The position numbers and the translations under genes are program-made. 64,000 nt of DNA from Reinekea blandensis MED297 (GTDB lineage Bacteria; Pseudomonadota; Gammaproteobacteria; Pseudomonadales; Natronospirillaceae): positions 573,154 to 637,153 of the forward strand of contig NZ_CH724151.1 of the NCBI RefSeq assembly GCF_000153185.1, read 5' to 3'. Shown here in pieces: positions 1-9,010 of the stretch. Numbering within the stretch: the stretch's first letter is position 1; every line of letters starts with the position of its first letter. Below the pieces are notes generated by a model that worked only from the letters and a program-made list of their open reading frames with translations, ran no database searches and had not been told where the DNA came from.

Positions 1-201
1 TATCCGATCTCTTCCGGGAGATAAGCCATAGCAAGGTAACACCGCTTTCAGGGTAGGAATGTTCGACTTTGGTCGTGGACTAGACTAAAGGCTAGGCCTT
101 TAAGGTCAGGATTGCAGGTACAACCGCCATGCACGGATGCCAACGGCGAAAACCACAATGGGTAGACGCTGTCGGAACCTGAAAACTCGGTTGCAGGGTG
201 G
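1..201. other. Left edge, no confident gene
   Basis: No open frame of note is present. One plus-strand frame stays open from the left edge to a TAG at 52-54 and could be the tail of a gene outside the window. A 7-bp perfect hairpin with a 3-nt loop lies at 86-102; it has no T-run, so terminator function is weakly supported. Confidence 0.3.
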
Positions 202-2154
202 TTACGACTCAGCAACCATAACGCGATTGCGTCCGGATGCTTTTGCCTGATACAAGGCGCGGTCGGCCGCGCGAATCAGATCTTCCGCGGAGCTGGTAAA
301 AACACTGGTACTGGCTGTACCGAAACTCCCGGTCGGTGCCGGCGAGCGCAGCCCTTCAATCAGCGGCAAACCGGCCCGGAGCTTTTCAGCAACCAGATAG
401 GCCGTATCGGCGTCTGTTTGCGGCAACAGAATCAAAAACTCTTCGCCACCCCAGCGTCCGATAATGTCGGTGGTACGCAACAACGACGATAAGACATCGG
501 CAGCCTTCTTCAAAACCAAGTCACCTTCCTGATGTCCGTACTGATCGTTTATCGTTTTAAAGTGATCAAGGTCAACGATAATGATGGAGAAGTGCTGCTG
601 ATAACGGTAAAAACGGGCCCATTCGCGCCCCAGCTCGAGATCGAGCTTCATTCGATTGGCAAGACCGGTTAACGGGTCGGTTTGTGACAGGCGCTCAACT
701 TCTTTTTGATAAGTAATGTCGTTCGCCGTCGCGGTATAGCCAATGACATGGCCTTCGTCATCTTTCAACGGGTCGACGTACATCTGGACCCAAAACATGC
801 CACCGTCCGCTTTGCGATAGGTCATTTCACCCTGCCAGGGCACTCCCAACAACACATCCTCGACGACCCGAAAATGGCCATCTAACTGTTCTGCTGATAC
901 AAGATCTTCGGTTTTCATCGCCAAGAACTGTTCCCGGCGATAGCCGGATGCCTGACAGAACGCATCAGAAACTTTTGTAAATCGATGAAACCGATCCACT
1001 TCTGCAAAAATCACATATCGATCCGTTAACTCAACCTGACGACCCAGTTGCTGATTGAGCTGATCTAATTGTTCAGTGCGTCGCTGAATGGTCTGCTGAA
1101 GTTTTCGGTTGATCATCATCAGAATCAACACCCCTGCAGCCAGGATTAACGTGACCAACAAAGCCCAGCGTACAAATGCCTGATTGCGTGACTCATTGTT
1201 CAGGTAACCCTCTAACACCAACCCTTCGAGTTCGACGTTCTCCGGAGCCAGCTTCAACCGTTTATAAATCTCGGCAATGCGCTCAAAACGTTCCGGATAA
1301 AGCGTGCCCAACGCGACAAAGTTTTTGGCGACCATTTGACTGATCACCTCGGCTTCATAATGCAGGGCGTCATCGCTTTTTGAGGACGGGTACGTTGACT
1401 GGAGCCAGCCAATGACCTCCTCCGGGTTTTCCAGTGCGTAGTTCCAACCACGAAGTGAAGCCTCACGAAATGCCTGCACACGGTCCGGGCTCGCCCTCAG
1501 GTAAGCTTCATTGGTGTAAAGCAGGTCACCGTAGAAATCGATGCCATAGTTGGCCGGATCGACAACCTGAACCTCATATCCGCGTTCAAGATAAAGATAG
1601 GGCTGGTTGCTCAAATACGCCGACATCACATCCACATTCAGAGTGTCATCAAGCAACGCAAAGTTATCAAAGTTGTGCGGCACCAGCTCATAGTCATCGG
1701 GCTGAAGACCCAGCGATGTCAACATCGCCTGAATGGAGGCGTCGTCTTCTCCCCGCTGAAACATAATGCGACGACCTGCAAACTCATAAGGACTGAGAAT
1801 GCCACGGCCTTTGAGGCTGATCATCACCAGGGGCGAGTGCTGAAACACGGTCGAAACCACCACGACCGGTGCACCTTGCAGTCGTTTAACAACGATCGAC
1901 GAGTCGGCCAGTCCAAACTGAGCCTCGCCGGAGATGACCGGTTCAAACAGATCGGATCCGCCACGATGCTCAATCAACGTGACATCAAATCCTGCATCTG
2001 CATAGAACCCTTTTTCAACCGCCGCGTAATATCCTGCAAACTGAAACTGATGGCGCCACTTCAACTGGAGTGAGACCGCTTCCAGTTCGTCGGCCATACT
2101 CAACATTGAAACACCGAACAGCACCAGTGAGAGAAGCCAGAGCGGTAATCGCAT
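202..2154 (-). CDS. NMT1/THI5-like periplasmic binding domain fused to PAS and GGDEF (diguanylate cyclase)
   Basis: 650 residues. An N-terminal signal segment is followed by an ABC-type substrate-binding domain of the NMT1/THI5 (thiamine-precursor/taurine-like) class over roughly residues 22-310; the LKWRHQFQFAGYYAA stretch is typical. A single membrane helix lies near 328-347, then a short linker, a PAS domain (about 370-485) with a PAC-like end, and a GGDEF domain (about 490-650). The cyclase signature reads GGEEF, so c-di-GMP synthesis is likely intact. The layout implies that binding of a small molecule in the periplasm controls cytoplasmic c-di-GMP production. The ligand cannot be told from the sequence. 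The gene stands alone, and the ATG at 2154 follows a modest Shine-Dalgarno-like AGG. Confidence 0.9.
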   Translation of the reverse strand: MRLPLWLLSLVLFGVSMLSMADELEAVSLQLKWRHQFQFAGYYAAVEKGFYADAGFDVTLIEHRGGSDLFEPVISGEAQFGLADSSIVVKRLQGAPVVVVSTVFQHSPLVMISLKGRGILSPYEFAGRRIMFQRGEDDASIQAMLTSLGLQPDDYELVPHNFDNFALLDDTLNVDVMSAYLSNQPYLYLERGYEVQVVDPANYGIDFYGDLLYTNEAYLRASPDRVQAFREASLRGWNYALENPEEVIGWLQSTYPSSKSDDALHYEAEVISQMVAKNFVALGTLYPERFERIAEIYKRLKLAPENVELEGLVLEGYLNNESRNQAFVRWALLVTLILAAGVLILMMINRKLQQTIQRRTEQLDQLNQQLGRQVELTDRYVIFAEVDRFHRFTKVSDAFCQASGYRREQFLAMKTEDLVSAEQLDGHFRVVEDVLLGVPWQGEMTYRKADGGMFWVQMYVDPLKDDEGHVIGYTATANDITYQKEVERLSQTDPLTGLANRMKLDLELGREWARFYRYQQHFSIIIVDLDHFKTINDQYGHQEGDLVLKKAADVLSSLLRTTDIIGRWGGEEFLILLPQTDADTAYLVAEKLRAGLPLIEGLRSPAPTGSFGTASTSVFTSSAEDLIRAADRALYQAKASGRNRVMVAES

Positions 2155-2322
2155 AAAAAATGCCTAAAACTTGATGAATCGACAGGAGTCTGTTGGCTGG
2201 TAAACCGACGGACTTCCTTCGAGCATAGTTCAGAAAACTTTCGGATGCCGAGCTTTTTGATCAGACATCTGAAACCCTGCTGCTACCGTAACAGATATGT
2301 TGATCGGCACAGGAGCCAAGCC

Positions 2323-2637
2323 ATGAAACACTATTCAATCTACGCGCTCATCCAGCTGGAAACACCACCGACTTTGGAAGTTCACTCAACCGAGGGCGAT
2401 ATCTACACCGCCGATTGTGTGTTGGACTCAGGTGAAAGGGCACGAATCAGTCAGGATGATGGCACTCTGCTGACCTGCCACAGTCTCGACGAACTGCACA
2501 GCCGACTCGCGGCTGTGCCCTTCCGCGAAGCCCGGCTGATTCAACACTCGGCCTACGATGAGATGATCGGGACGCCGACTCATGCTGATCCGACGCCCCT
2601 AAGCCTTCACTGGCCGGCAAACCCAGCTCAGAGATAG
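2323..2637 (+). CDS. Small conserved protein, DUF6482-like
   Basis: 104 residues from the ATG at 2323, chosen over an in-frame start at 2245 because a GGAG ribosome site sits just before it and the upstream residues look non-coding. The protein is acidic, with no signal peptide or membrane segment. A small beta-rich fold is suggested by the YALIQLE and IYTADCVLD strands. It resembles the short DUF6482-type proteins of Marinobacter and Pseudomonas relatives; this is from memory and function is unknown. Its 3' end overlaps the end of the convergent M32 peptidase gene by about 10 bp. Confidence 0.65.
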   Translation: MKHYSIYALIQLETPPTLEVHSTEGDIYTADCVLDSGERARISQDDGTLLTCHSLDELHSRLAAVPFREARLIQHSAYDEMIGTPTHADPTPLSLHWPANPAQR

Positions 2638-4127
2638 CGACTGCGGATGTGCTCCAGGAAATAGCGCGAGTTCAGGGTTTCGCCTGTGGCTTCGATCATC
2701 AGATCGTCATAGTTCAGAGAGCGGCCCTTTAACCAGACGTTGTCAGACAGCCAGGCAAAAATTGGCTTCAGATCGAGTCTGGCAACGCGTTCCGGCGCAT
2801 CCGGCACCGCTCGAACCATGGCCGCATGCATCTGTGCGGCCGTCATGGCGCCCAAGGTATAGGAAGGGAAGTACCCAACGGCCCCTGCCGGCCAATGCAC
2901 ATCCTGCATCGGGCCGTCTTTGTAGTTTCCAGTGGTATCGAGCCCCAGCAGATCTTTCATTTTCTGGTTCCAAAGCTCAGGAATGTCCGACACCTCTGCG
3001 TCGCCGAGAATCACATCTCGCTCGATTTCATATCGCAAAATCACATGCATGGGATAGGTGACTTCATCCGCGTTGACGCGAATCAGCCCGGGCTGAACCT
3101 GGGTGTAGAGTTTACGCAGGTTCTCAGCCTGAAACGCCGGATCATTGCCCAGGTGTTGCTGTACTTTCGGTGCAATGGCGTCAATAAATGGGGCCGAACG
3201 TCCCATCTGCATTTCAAAAAACAGGCTCTGACTTTCATGCACGCCCATCCCCATACTCTGCCCAACGGGTTGTCCACGCCAATTTGGGTTTAAGCCGGTC
3301 TCATAACGCGAATGCCCGGTTTCGTGGATGATGCCCATCAGGCCTTCAACCACATTGGTGTCCGAATACCGGGTGGTGATTCGACTGTCGGTGCTGACAC
3401 CACCGCTGAAAGGGTGCGCCGCTTCATCCAAACGGCCGGCGTCAAAGTCAAAACCGAGCGTGGCCATGATGTCTTTAGCCAGAGCGATCTGATGAGATTT
3501 ATCCACCGGTGCTTGCTGCACCGCCGGTAAACCATCGGCGCGCTGCTTCTCCATAACCTGGGGCAACAGTGCCGGTAACTCGGTTTTCAGTTCCGCAAAG
3601 ACGGCATCCACCCGCGACAGGCGAGTACCGGGGTCATAGATATCCAACAAAGCTTCATACGCATTGACATAGCCTTTCTCGTCGTTGAGGGCGCTGTGCA
3701 ATGCCTGGGCTTCTTCGCGGCAAAGGTCGAACACCTTTTTCAGCTTGGGTTCAAAGCTTTTCCAGTCGTTGGCCGGCCGCAATGAACGCCAGGCATACTC
3801 ACATTCATTCGTGGTCAGCGCTTTCGCTTCCACAAGATCGGCAGGGATGGCGTTGGCTTTCTTCCATTGCTCACGCATTTCACGCAGGTTTGCTTGTTGC
3901 CAAGGCTCCAGGTTGTCAGCGTCCGCCTCGGCGGCGGCAAAAGCGTCTGCCAGTGCGGGTTGCTGGATGATTTCGGTCGACAGCACGCTCAACTCGGCCA
4001 GCGCTTCGCCCCGGGCTTCATTGCCTTTAGCGGGCATCATTACCTGTTGATCCCAGCCCAGCATGGCACCGGCATGCTCCAGTTGGGCCAATCGATGGAA
4101 GGTTTTGGTCAGTTTCTGATAACTCAT
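2628..4127 (-). CDS. Carboxypeptidase Taq family metallopeptidase (M32)
   Basis: 499 residues, the usual length of M32 carboxypeptidases. The zinc site HEXXH is present as HETGH within GIIHETGHSRYE, followed about 25 residues on by HESQSLFFE, which supplies the third ligand. The family removes single residues from peptide C-termini, is mostly helical, and has no signal peptide, so it should act in the cytoplasm on small peptides. The family motifs DSRITTRY and GSMGMGVHESQS are recognisable. It is transcribed alone and convergent to the small upstream gene. Confidence 0.95.
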   Translation of the reverse strand: MSYQKLTKTFHRLAQLEHAGAMLGWDQQVMMPAKGNEARGEALAELSVLSTEIIQQPALADAFAAAEADADNLEPWQQANLREMREQWKKANAIPADLVEAKALTTNECEYAWRSLRPANDWKSFEPKLKKVFDLCREEAQALHSALNDEKGYVNAYEALLDIYDPGTRLSRVDAVFAELKTELPALLPQVMEKQRADGLPAVQQAPVDKSHQIALAKDIMATLGFDFDAGRLDEAAHPFSGGVSTDSRITTRYSDTNVVEGLMGIIHETGHSRYETGLNPNWRGQPVGQSMGMGVHESQSLFFEMQMGRSAPFIDAIAPKVQQHLGNDPAFQAENLRKLYTQVQPGLIRVNADEVTYPMHVILRYEIERDVILGDAEVSDIPELWNQKMKDLLGLDTTGNYKDGPMQDVHWPAGAVGYFPSYTLGAMTAAQMHAAMVRAVPDAPERVARLDLKPIFAWLSDNVWLKGRSLNYDDLMIEATGETLNSRYFLEHIRSRYL

Positions 4128-4347
4128 AGCCGTCTCTTTCGTTCATCGTTGAAGGCGTCGGCTCAGCGAAATCTGATGTTTCAGCGCGTCCGAAGCCAAA
4201 GAAGAAAAACCCTACTCATTCGGCGCGGGAAAGTCACTCTTCCAACGCAGCATCCAGTAACAAAATAGTGATTGCATTTCTGTACAGCTGGCGTATATAG
4301 CGCTTATTGAATGACCGATTCCGGTGATTCCCTTTTGGATTTTTTGC

Positions 4348-5802
4348 ATGCACAAAACCCTGCTTGTGTCAGACGACACAGACTTCCCACCCGAACTCTC
4401 TGACAATGTGATTTCGTTTGCCACCTACCTTCAGGATTACCCGAAACGCAACGAACCGAAAACCCGAATTATTAATCTGGGTGACACCGAGACCTACCTG
4501 AGTCAGGGCTATTACTGCTCGCTGCTGGCTGAAGCGCGGCAACACCCGGTCATGCCTTCCGTCAAGGTTATCAACGAGTTACGTCAGGGACAGGAACGGA
4601 CCGGTCATCGTCTCGAGGTTTCCCGTTATCTGGCATCGCAGGACCGAGCGTCGATTACGCCGGTCTTCTATGTCTGCTTTGGACAGTGCGACGACCCGCG
4701 TGCGCAGAAAGCGGCAAGCTACATTTTCCGGAAATTTTCGGCACCGCTGTTAAAGGTGACGTTAGAACAGGACGGTCTACACGCTATGGCCTCGGTAGAA
4801 CGCGCCTCACTGTCCGCACTGTCCGGTAGCGAACGCAGCCGCTTTATGTCCGCTCTGTTAGAATTTGCCGAAAAGAACTGGCAGTTAAAGGCCGATCGTA
4901 AACCGATGCGTTGGGACCTGGCGATTCTGGTGAACCCGCAGGAGCAGGATCCACCGAGCAACCGCAAAGCGCTGGAAAGCTTCGTTAAAGCGGCGCGGAA
5001 ATTGTCGATCAACGCAACGCTGGTCACCCGGGAAGACCTCACGGACTTGTCCCGGTTTGATGCGTTGTTCATTCGTGAAACCACGGCCATCGATCACCAC
5101 ACCTACAAGCTGGCGGTAAAAGCCGAAAGTGCCGGTCTGGTCGTCATCGACGATCCGCAATCGATACTGCGCTGCTGCAATAAGGTGTTTCTGCACGATG
5201 CGTTCAGTTACCAGAATGTCCCAACGCCCCGGACGCAGATTCTGCACGAACTGACGGCCGACACCGTCGACCAACTGGAGCAAGCGTTCGACTATCCAAT
5301 GGTCGTCAAACTGCCGGAAGGGTCGTTTTCCCGTGGGGTCTTTAAGGTCACCACCGGACAGGAGTTGAAAGAACGTCTGCAGGAAATGTTTGATGTATCC
5401 GCGTTGGTTCTGGTGCAGGAATACATGTATACCGATTACGATTGGCGCATTGGGGTGCTCAATGGCCGGCCACTCTACGCCTGTCGTTATCAGATGGCGC
5501 AAAACCATTGGCAGATCTATGACCACAGTGTCAAAGGCGATGGTTCCGGCGACTCCGATACACTGCCAACCTTTGAAGTGCCAAAGTCAGTCCTCGATAC
5601 CGCCTTAAAAGCCTGTCGTCTGATCGGAAATGGCTTGTACGGTGTCGACGTTAAAGTTAAAAACGGTAAGCCCTACGTGCTCGAAGTGAATGATAATCCG
5701 AGTATCGACCACAAGGTTGAAGACGCCTATCTGGGCAATGAGCTTTACATGCAAATCATGGGTGAGTTCCAGCAACGCCTTGAAGCACGTGGACGCAAAT
5801 AA
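4348..5802 (+). CDS. RimK-like ATP-grasp ligase with RLAN-type N-terminal domain
   Basis: 484 residues from the ATG at 4348; a GTG at 4324 is also in frame. The C-terminal half is an ATP-grasp domain: the lid strand FDYPMVVKLPEGSFSRGVFKV binds nucleotide, and the metal-binding end reads VLEVNDNPSIDH. The N-terminal ~200 residues correspond to the RLAN-type extension of a subset of RimK homologues. E. coli RimK adds glutamates to the C-terminus of ribosomal protein S6; proteins of this longer class have been predicted to make or modify peptides, with the acceptor unknown. The next gene starts 2 bp after the stop, so the two are almost certainly co-transcribed and work together. Confidence 0.9.
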   Translation: MHKTLLVSDDTDFPPELSDNVISFATYLQDYPKRNEPKTRIINLGDTETYLSQGYYCSLLAEARQHPVMPSVKVINELRQGQERTGHRLEVSRYLASQDRASITPVFYVCFGQCDDPRAQKAASYIFRKFSAPLLKVTLEQDGLHAMASVERASLSALSGSERSRFMSALLEFAEKNWQLKADRKPMRWDLAILVNPQEQDPPSNRKALESFVKAARKLSINATLVTREDLTDLSRFDALFIRETTAIDHHTYKLAVKAESAGLVVIDDPQSILRCCNKVFLHDAFSYQNVPTPRTQILHELTADTVDQLEQAFDYPMVVKLPEGSFSRGVFKVTTGQELKERLQEMFDVSALVLVQEYMYTDYDWRIGVLNGRPLYACRYQMAQNHWQIYDHSVKGDGSGDSDTLPTFEVPKSVLDTALKACRLIGNGLYGVDVKVKNGKPYVLEVNDNPSIDHKVEDAYLGNELYMQIMGEFQQRLEARGRK

Positions 5803-5804
5803 GC

Positions 5805-6932
5805 ATGTCCGATTCTACAACTGGCATCAGCATCAATCTGGCTGCTACGGCGCACCTTCAGGCACTGATCGCGCTCGAAGCGCAGTGCTTTGCAACCGAT
5901 CGGTTGTCCAAACGCAGTTTCCGATACTGGCTGACGCACGAAGACGCCATCTTTTTGGTAGCCAACGAAGACGGCCGACTGCTCGGTTATGGTCTGGTGT
6001 TGTGCAATCGGGGGACGCGGCTGGCACGGCTTTACTCCATTGCCGTCAGCCCGGAAGCACAAGGGCGAGGCATCGCGGCCAAACTGATGGCGGCACTGGA
6101 ACAGGCCGCGCAAGCGCGTGGGCGTTTGTTCATGCGCCTGGAGGTGGCCGAGTCCAACATCGGTGCCCAACGGCTTTATGAAAAGCTCGGCTACCGGGTG
6201 TTTGGCGAGTACGTTGATTATTACGAGAATCACGATCGGGCCATTCGCATGCAGAAAACAATTTGGCAAGGCCCGACTCTGAAACCGAGTCGCGCCTTAA
6301 GCTGGTACCCGCAAAGTACGGAGTTCACCTGCGGTCCGGCCGCCTTGTTAACGGCAATGACTCACGATGCGCCCATGATGAAACCCAACCAGGAAGCCGA
6401 GCTCGATATCTGGCGCACTGCCACAACCATTTTTATGACGTCCGGTCACGGTGGCACCCATCCGTTTGGCCTGGCGTTAGCGGCGAGTCGATTGGGTTAT
6501 GAAGCGGCTGTCCGGGTCAGTCAAACCCAGCCATTGTTTCTGGAAGGCGTACGCAGTGCGCATAAGAAAGACATCATGGCTCTCGTCCACAATCAGTTAC
6601 GTGATCAGGCTGAAACGGAGGGTGTGCAACTGGCCTACGAAGCGCCAGACCTTTCTTGGTTGGAAGCACAGATGGCTGAAGGTTGGACCGTGCTGATTTT
6701 AATCAGCACCTATCAGCTGGATCGGCGCAAGGTGCCCCATTGGGTCGCCATCACCCACATGGACGACCGTTGCATTTATGTGCACGATCCGGATGTTGGT
6801 GCGGACCAGCAACCCGTCGATTGCCAACATGTGCCAATTGCCCGGGAAGATTTTGATCGCATGGCAAGTTTCGGCAAAGAGAAGTTACGCACGGCCGTTG
6901 CCATACGTCGACAACACACGACGACCAACTGA
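5805..6932 (+). CDS. GNAT acetyltransferase fused to C39-like peptidase
   Basis: 375 residues in two domains. Residues 1-150 form a GNAT acetyltransferase of RimI type, with the acetyl-CoA loop SPEAQGRGIAAKLM and a YEKLGYR segment. Residues ~160-370 form a papain-like C39-type peptidase domain: the predicted catalytic cysteine lies in EFTCGPAALL, and the later histidine in VPHWVAITHMDD, followed by IYVHDPD. C39-family domains usually cleave leader peptides after double glycine, but this one has no transporter part. It starts 2 bp after the RimK-like gene, and the same pairing is known in other bacteria as a predicted peptide modification unit. The ligase may add residues, the peptidase trim them, and the acetyltransferase cap an N-terminus; that order is inference. 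Confidence 0.88.
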   Translation: MSDSTTGISINLAATAHLQALIALEAQCFATDRLSKRSFRYWLTHEDAIFLVANEDGRLLGYGLVLCNRGTRLARLYSIAVSPEAQGRGIAAKLMAALEQAAQARGRLFMRLEVAESNIGAQRLYEKLGYRVFGEYVDYYENHDRAIRMQKTIWQGPTLKPSRALSWYPQSTEFTCGPAALLTAMTHDAPMMKPNQEAELDIWRTATTIFMTSGHGGTHPFGLALAASRLGYEAAVRVSQTQPLFLEGVRSAHKKDIMALVHNQLRDQAETEGVQLAYEAPDLSWLEAQMAEGWTVLILISTYQLDRRKVPHWVAITHMDDRCIYVHDPDVGADQQPVDCQHVPIAREDFDRMASFGKEKLRTAVAIRRQHTTTN

Positions 6933-6967
6933 ACCCAGTCAGTAACCCGTCGCACGCTGATGGCGCC

Positions 6968-7159
6968 TTAGGCGGCCATCAGATGTTCTGGCTGGAAGCC
7001 CTGAATTTTATCGCCGCTGTCGAGCGCGATCCGAATGTAAATCAGATCCGGGACGATTTCGTGATAGACAGACAAAACCGTCCCGGCACGAAAATAAAAA
7101 TGGTGGTCTTCAGAGGCAATGCGCACGCGCATGCCGGTTTTCACTTCTGATAATTTCAT
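6968..7159 (-). CDS. Small protein with possible SH3/KOW-like fold
   Basis: 63 residues from the ATG at 7159, preferred over one at 7183 because AAAGG lies 8 nt before it. I do not recognise a named family. Alternating short strands (TGMRVRIASE, AGTVLSVYHEIV, IYIRIALDSGDKI) suggest a small beta barrel. No signal peptide, cysteines or membrane segment. It sits alone on the minus strand after the GNAT-C39 gene, with about 227 bp separating it from the MFS gene on its other side. Confidence 0.55.
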   Translation of the reverse strand: MKLSEVKTGMRVRIASEDHHFYFRAGTVLSVYHEIVPDLIYIRIALDSGDKIQGFQPEHLMAA

Positions 7160-7386
7160 CTTGCTGCCTTTGTAGATCAACAACCGCTCACGCCTTCATT
7201 CACTCTTCAGCAAAGGCTGTGCCTATTCTGCCGACACACTGCCCGGGCGTATGGAGGGCCGTCTTACAAGCCTTTGAGCAAGGATTTCAGGTGACCCGCT
7301 TAGAGCCTGTTGAATCAAAATGGGGAATCGGCAAAACAATGTGCCCTGTTTTGGTCCGAACCGCCCCAAAAGGTCCATCCTATCGA

Positions 7387-8796
7387 TCAATCGGTTCGGC
7401 GCCGACGCCGGTTAACCACATCGAGCATGACACCACTGATCGGTGTGAAGCGGGCAACCCGCAGTGCCAGATCCCGCACTCGTCCGCGATCCCGAACGCG
7501 CAGTTCTGGCGCACGTGGCAAATACCAAAGCATCACGGCGCCACGTAACACACTCGACAATACAAAAATGACGGCAATCGGACGTTCAATGGTCAGAATC
7601 AGTCCGGCCATCGAAACTTCAGACGGCACGCGATCAATGAGGTAGCCACCGGCCAGCGCTCCGACACAAACTGCCACGGCACCAAGGGCAGCCCCCATGG
7701 CCGCATAGCTGGCAAAGTGCACATCCCGGGGACGTTGATCGTAGAGGTAGTTCGAGCTGGCCAACGTGAAGCCGCTCCAAGCTAAACCGCCCAACATCTG
7801 GACCAGCAGAATATAAACAAAGCGATCACTGAACAGCCACAGCATTGGCAGCAACGGAATCAGAGCACCGCCCAACGCCATGACATATCGATTGCCCTTT
7901 CGATCGCACACCCGCCCCCAAAATTTGAGCATCAGAAACTGAGCGAAAATGGAGCTGCCCGTGCTCAGCGTAAATTGCAGGTAGGTAAAACCCAGATCTC
8001 GCAGCATGTAGACCGCAAAAAACGGCCCGGAGAGCGCGACAAAACATTGTAAGCCCGCCATGAACAAGGCAAATCGTCTGAAGGGTTGGTCAGACAACAA
8101 CCCCAGCAAATGCCGAAACATTTTTAACAAAGTGCGGCGTTCGGCGTGCGTTGGCAAACTGTGATCATCGTGCATGTTGGCTAAATGCCAGGTCGACAAA
8201 CCACGTCCGAACACCGCCACCAAAAACAACATCCCGAAACCTAACCAGGTGACACCCGCACGCTCGGCACCAGACAACACCAGTCCGCCGACCAGAAAAG
8301 TCAGTAACGACGTCAACATAGCGATGCGGGTTCGCAACGAAAAAAAACGCCCCCGAATCGCATCCGGAACCAACTGCCCCATCCAGGCGCGCCAGTGCGG
8401 CAGAATCAGATTCGCGCACAGATGAAACACCACCAGCGCCGGCAACAATATGGAAAATGGCTCCGACCAGCCTGGCCAAACCAACAGCATGACCAGAAAC
8501 AAAGTGGCGGTCTGGATGCCCGCGTTCACCACGATCAGACGATGTCGATGCCACCACTGGCCAAGCCAAACGGCCAGCAGCTGTGCGAGCGCACCAATCA
8601 GCTGTGGCAGTGCGGTCAGCCATCCGATCTGAACCGCGGTCGCGCCCAGGAACACGGCAAAGGCATTCACGTATTGGTCGAACGCACCGGTCATCAGCGA
8701 GGAGGTAAAGCTGTCTTTCTGCGAGTGTTGTAACGACGTTCGCAAACGGGCAGCGGCTTCGGGGCGACGTCGCGTTGAAGGCTTCTGAAAACGCAT
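7387..8796 (-). CDS. Major facilitator superfamily transporter
   Basis: 469 residues with about twelve hydrophobic helices, fitting an inner-membrane MFS carrier. A basic N-terminal tail of ~30 residues precedes the first helix. The loop after helix 2 reads GQWWHRHRL and the matching loop in the second half reads GRVCDRKGNRYV, the expected charged MFS signature. A cytoplasmic loop of ~25 residues (THAERRTLLKMFRHLL) divides the halves. The start at 8796 has AAGGA just upstream. The substrate cannot be inferred, and neither neighbour is an obvious partner. Confidence 0.85.
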   Translation of the reverse strand: MRFQKPSTRRRPEAAARLRTSLQHSQKDSFTSSLMTGAFDQYVNAFAVFLGATAVQIGWLTALPQLIGALAQLLAVWLGQWWHRHRLIVVNAGIQTATLFLVMLLVWPGWSEPFSILLPALVVFHLCANLILPHWRAWMGQLVPDAIRGRFFSLRTRIAMLTSLLTFLVGGLVLSGAERAGVTWLGFGMLFLVAVFGRGLSTWHLANMHDDHSLPTHAERRTLLKMFRHLLGLLSDQPFRRFALFMAGLQCFVALSGPFFAVYMLRDLGFTYLQFTLSTGSSIFAQFLMLKFWGRVCDRKGNRYVMALGGALIPLLPMLWLFSDRFVYILLVQMLGGLAWSGFTLASSNYLYDQRPRDVHFASYAAMGAALGAVAVCVGALAGGYLIDRVPSEVSMAGLILTIERPIAVIFVLSSVLRGAVMLWYLPRAPELRVRDRGRVRDLALRVARFTPISGVMLDVVNRRRRRTD

Positions 8797-9010
8797 GAAT
8801 ATTCCTTAACAGAGCATCGACGCCAAACAATGCTCCAATACACTTACGACCAAGATCACCGGTGGCCGCTATCGGCAAACAGAGCGTTAATGTCGGTCCG
8901 ATTCAAAACCAGGTCAAGTGCCCCCTCCCCCTTTTGGTGGAGAAACCCCATTCACAAAGACAGCTTCGTCAGAACAGGTTATTCTCCTGTGCGGTTTTAC
9001 AGGAGGTTAC

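Noticed and set aside
4885..5526. Open frame of 213 residues on the minus strand
   Set aside because: Antisense to the RimK-like gene.
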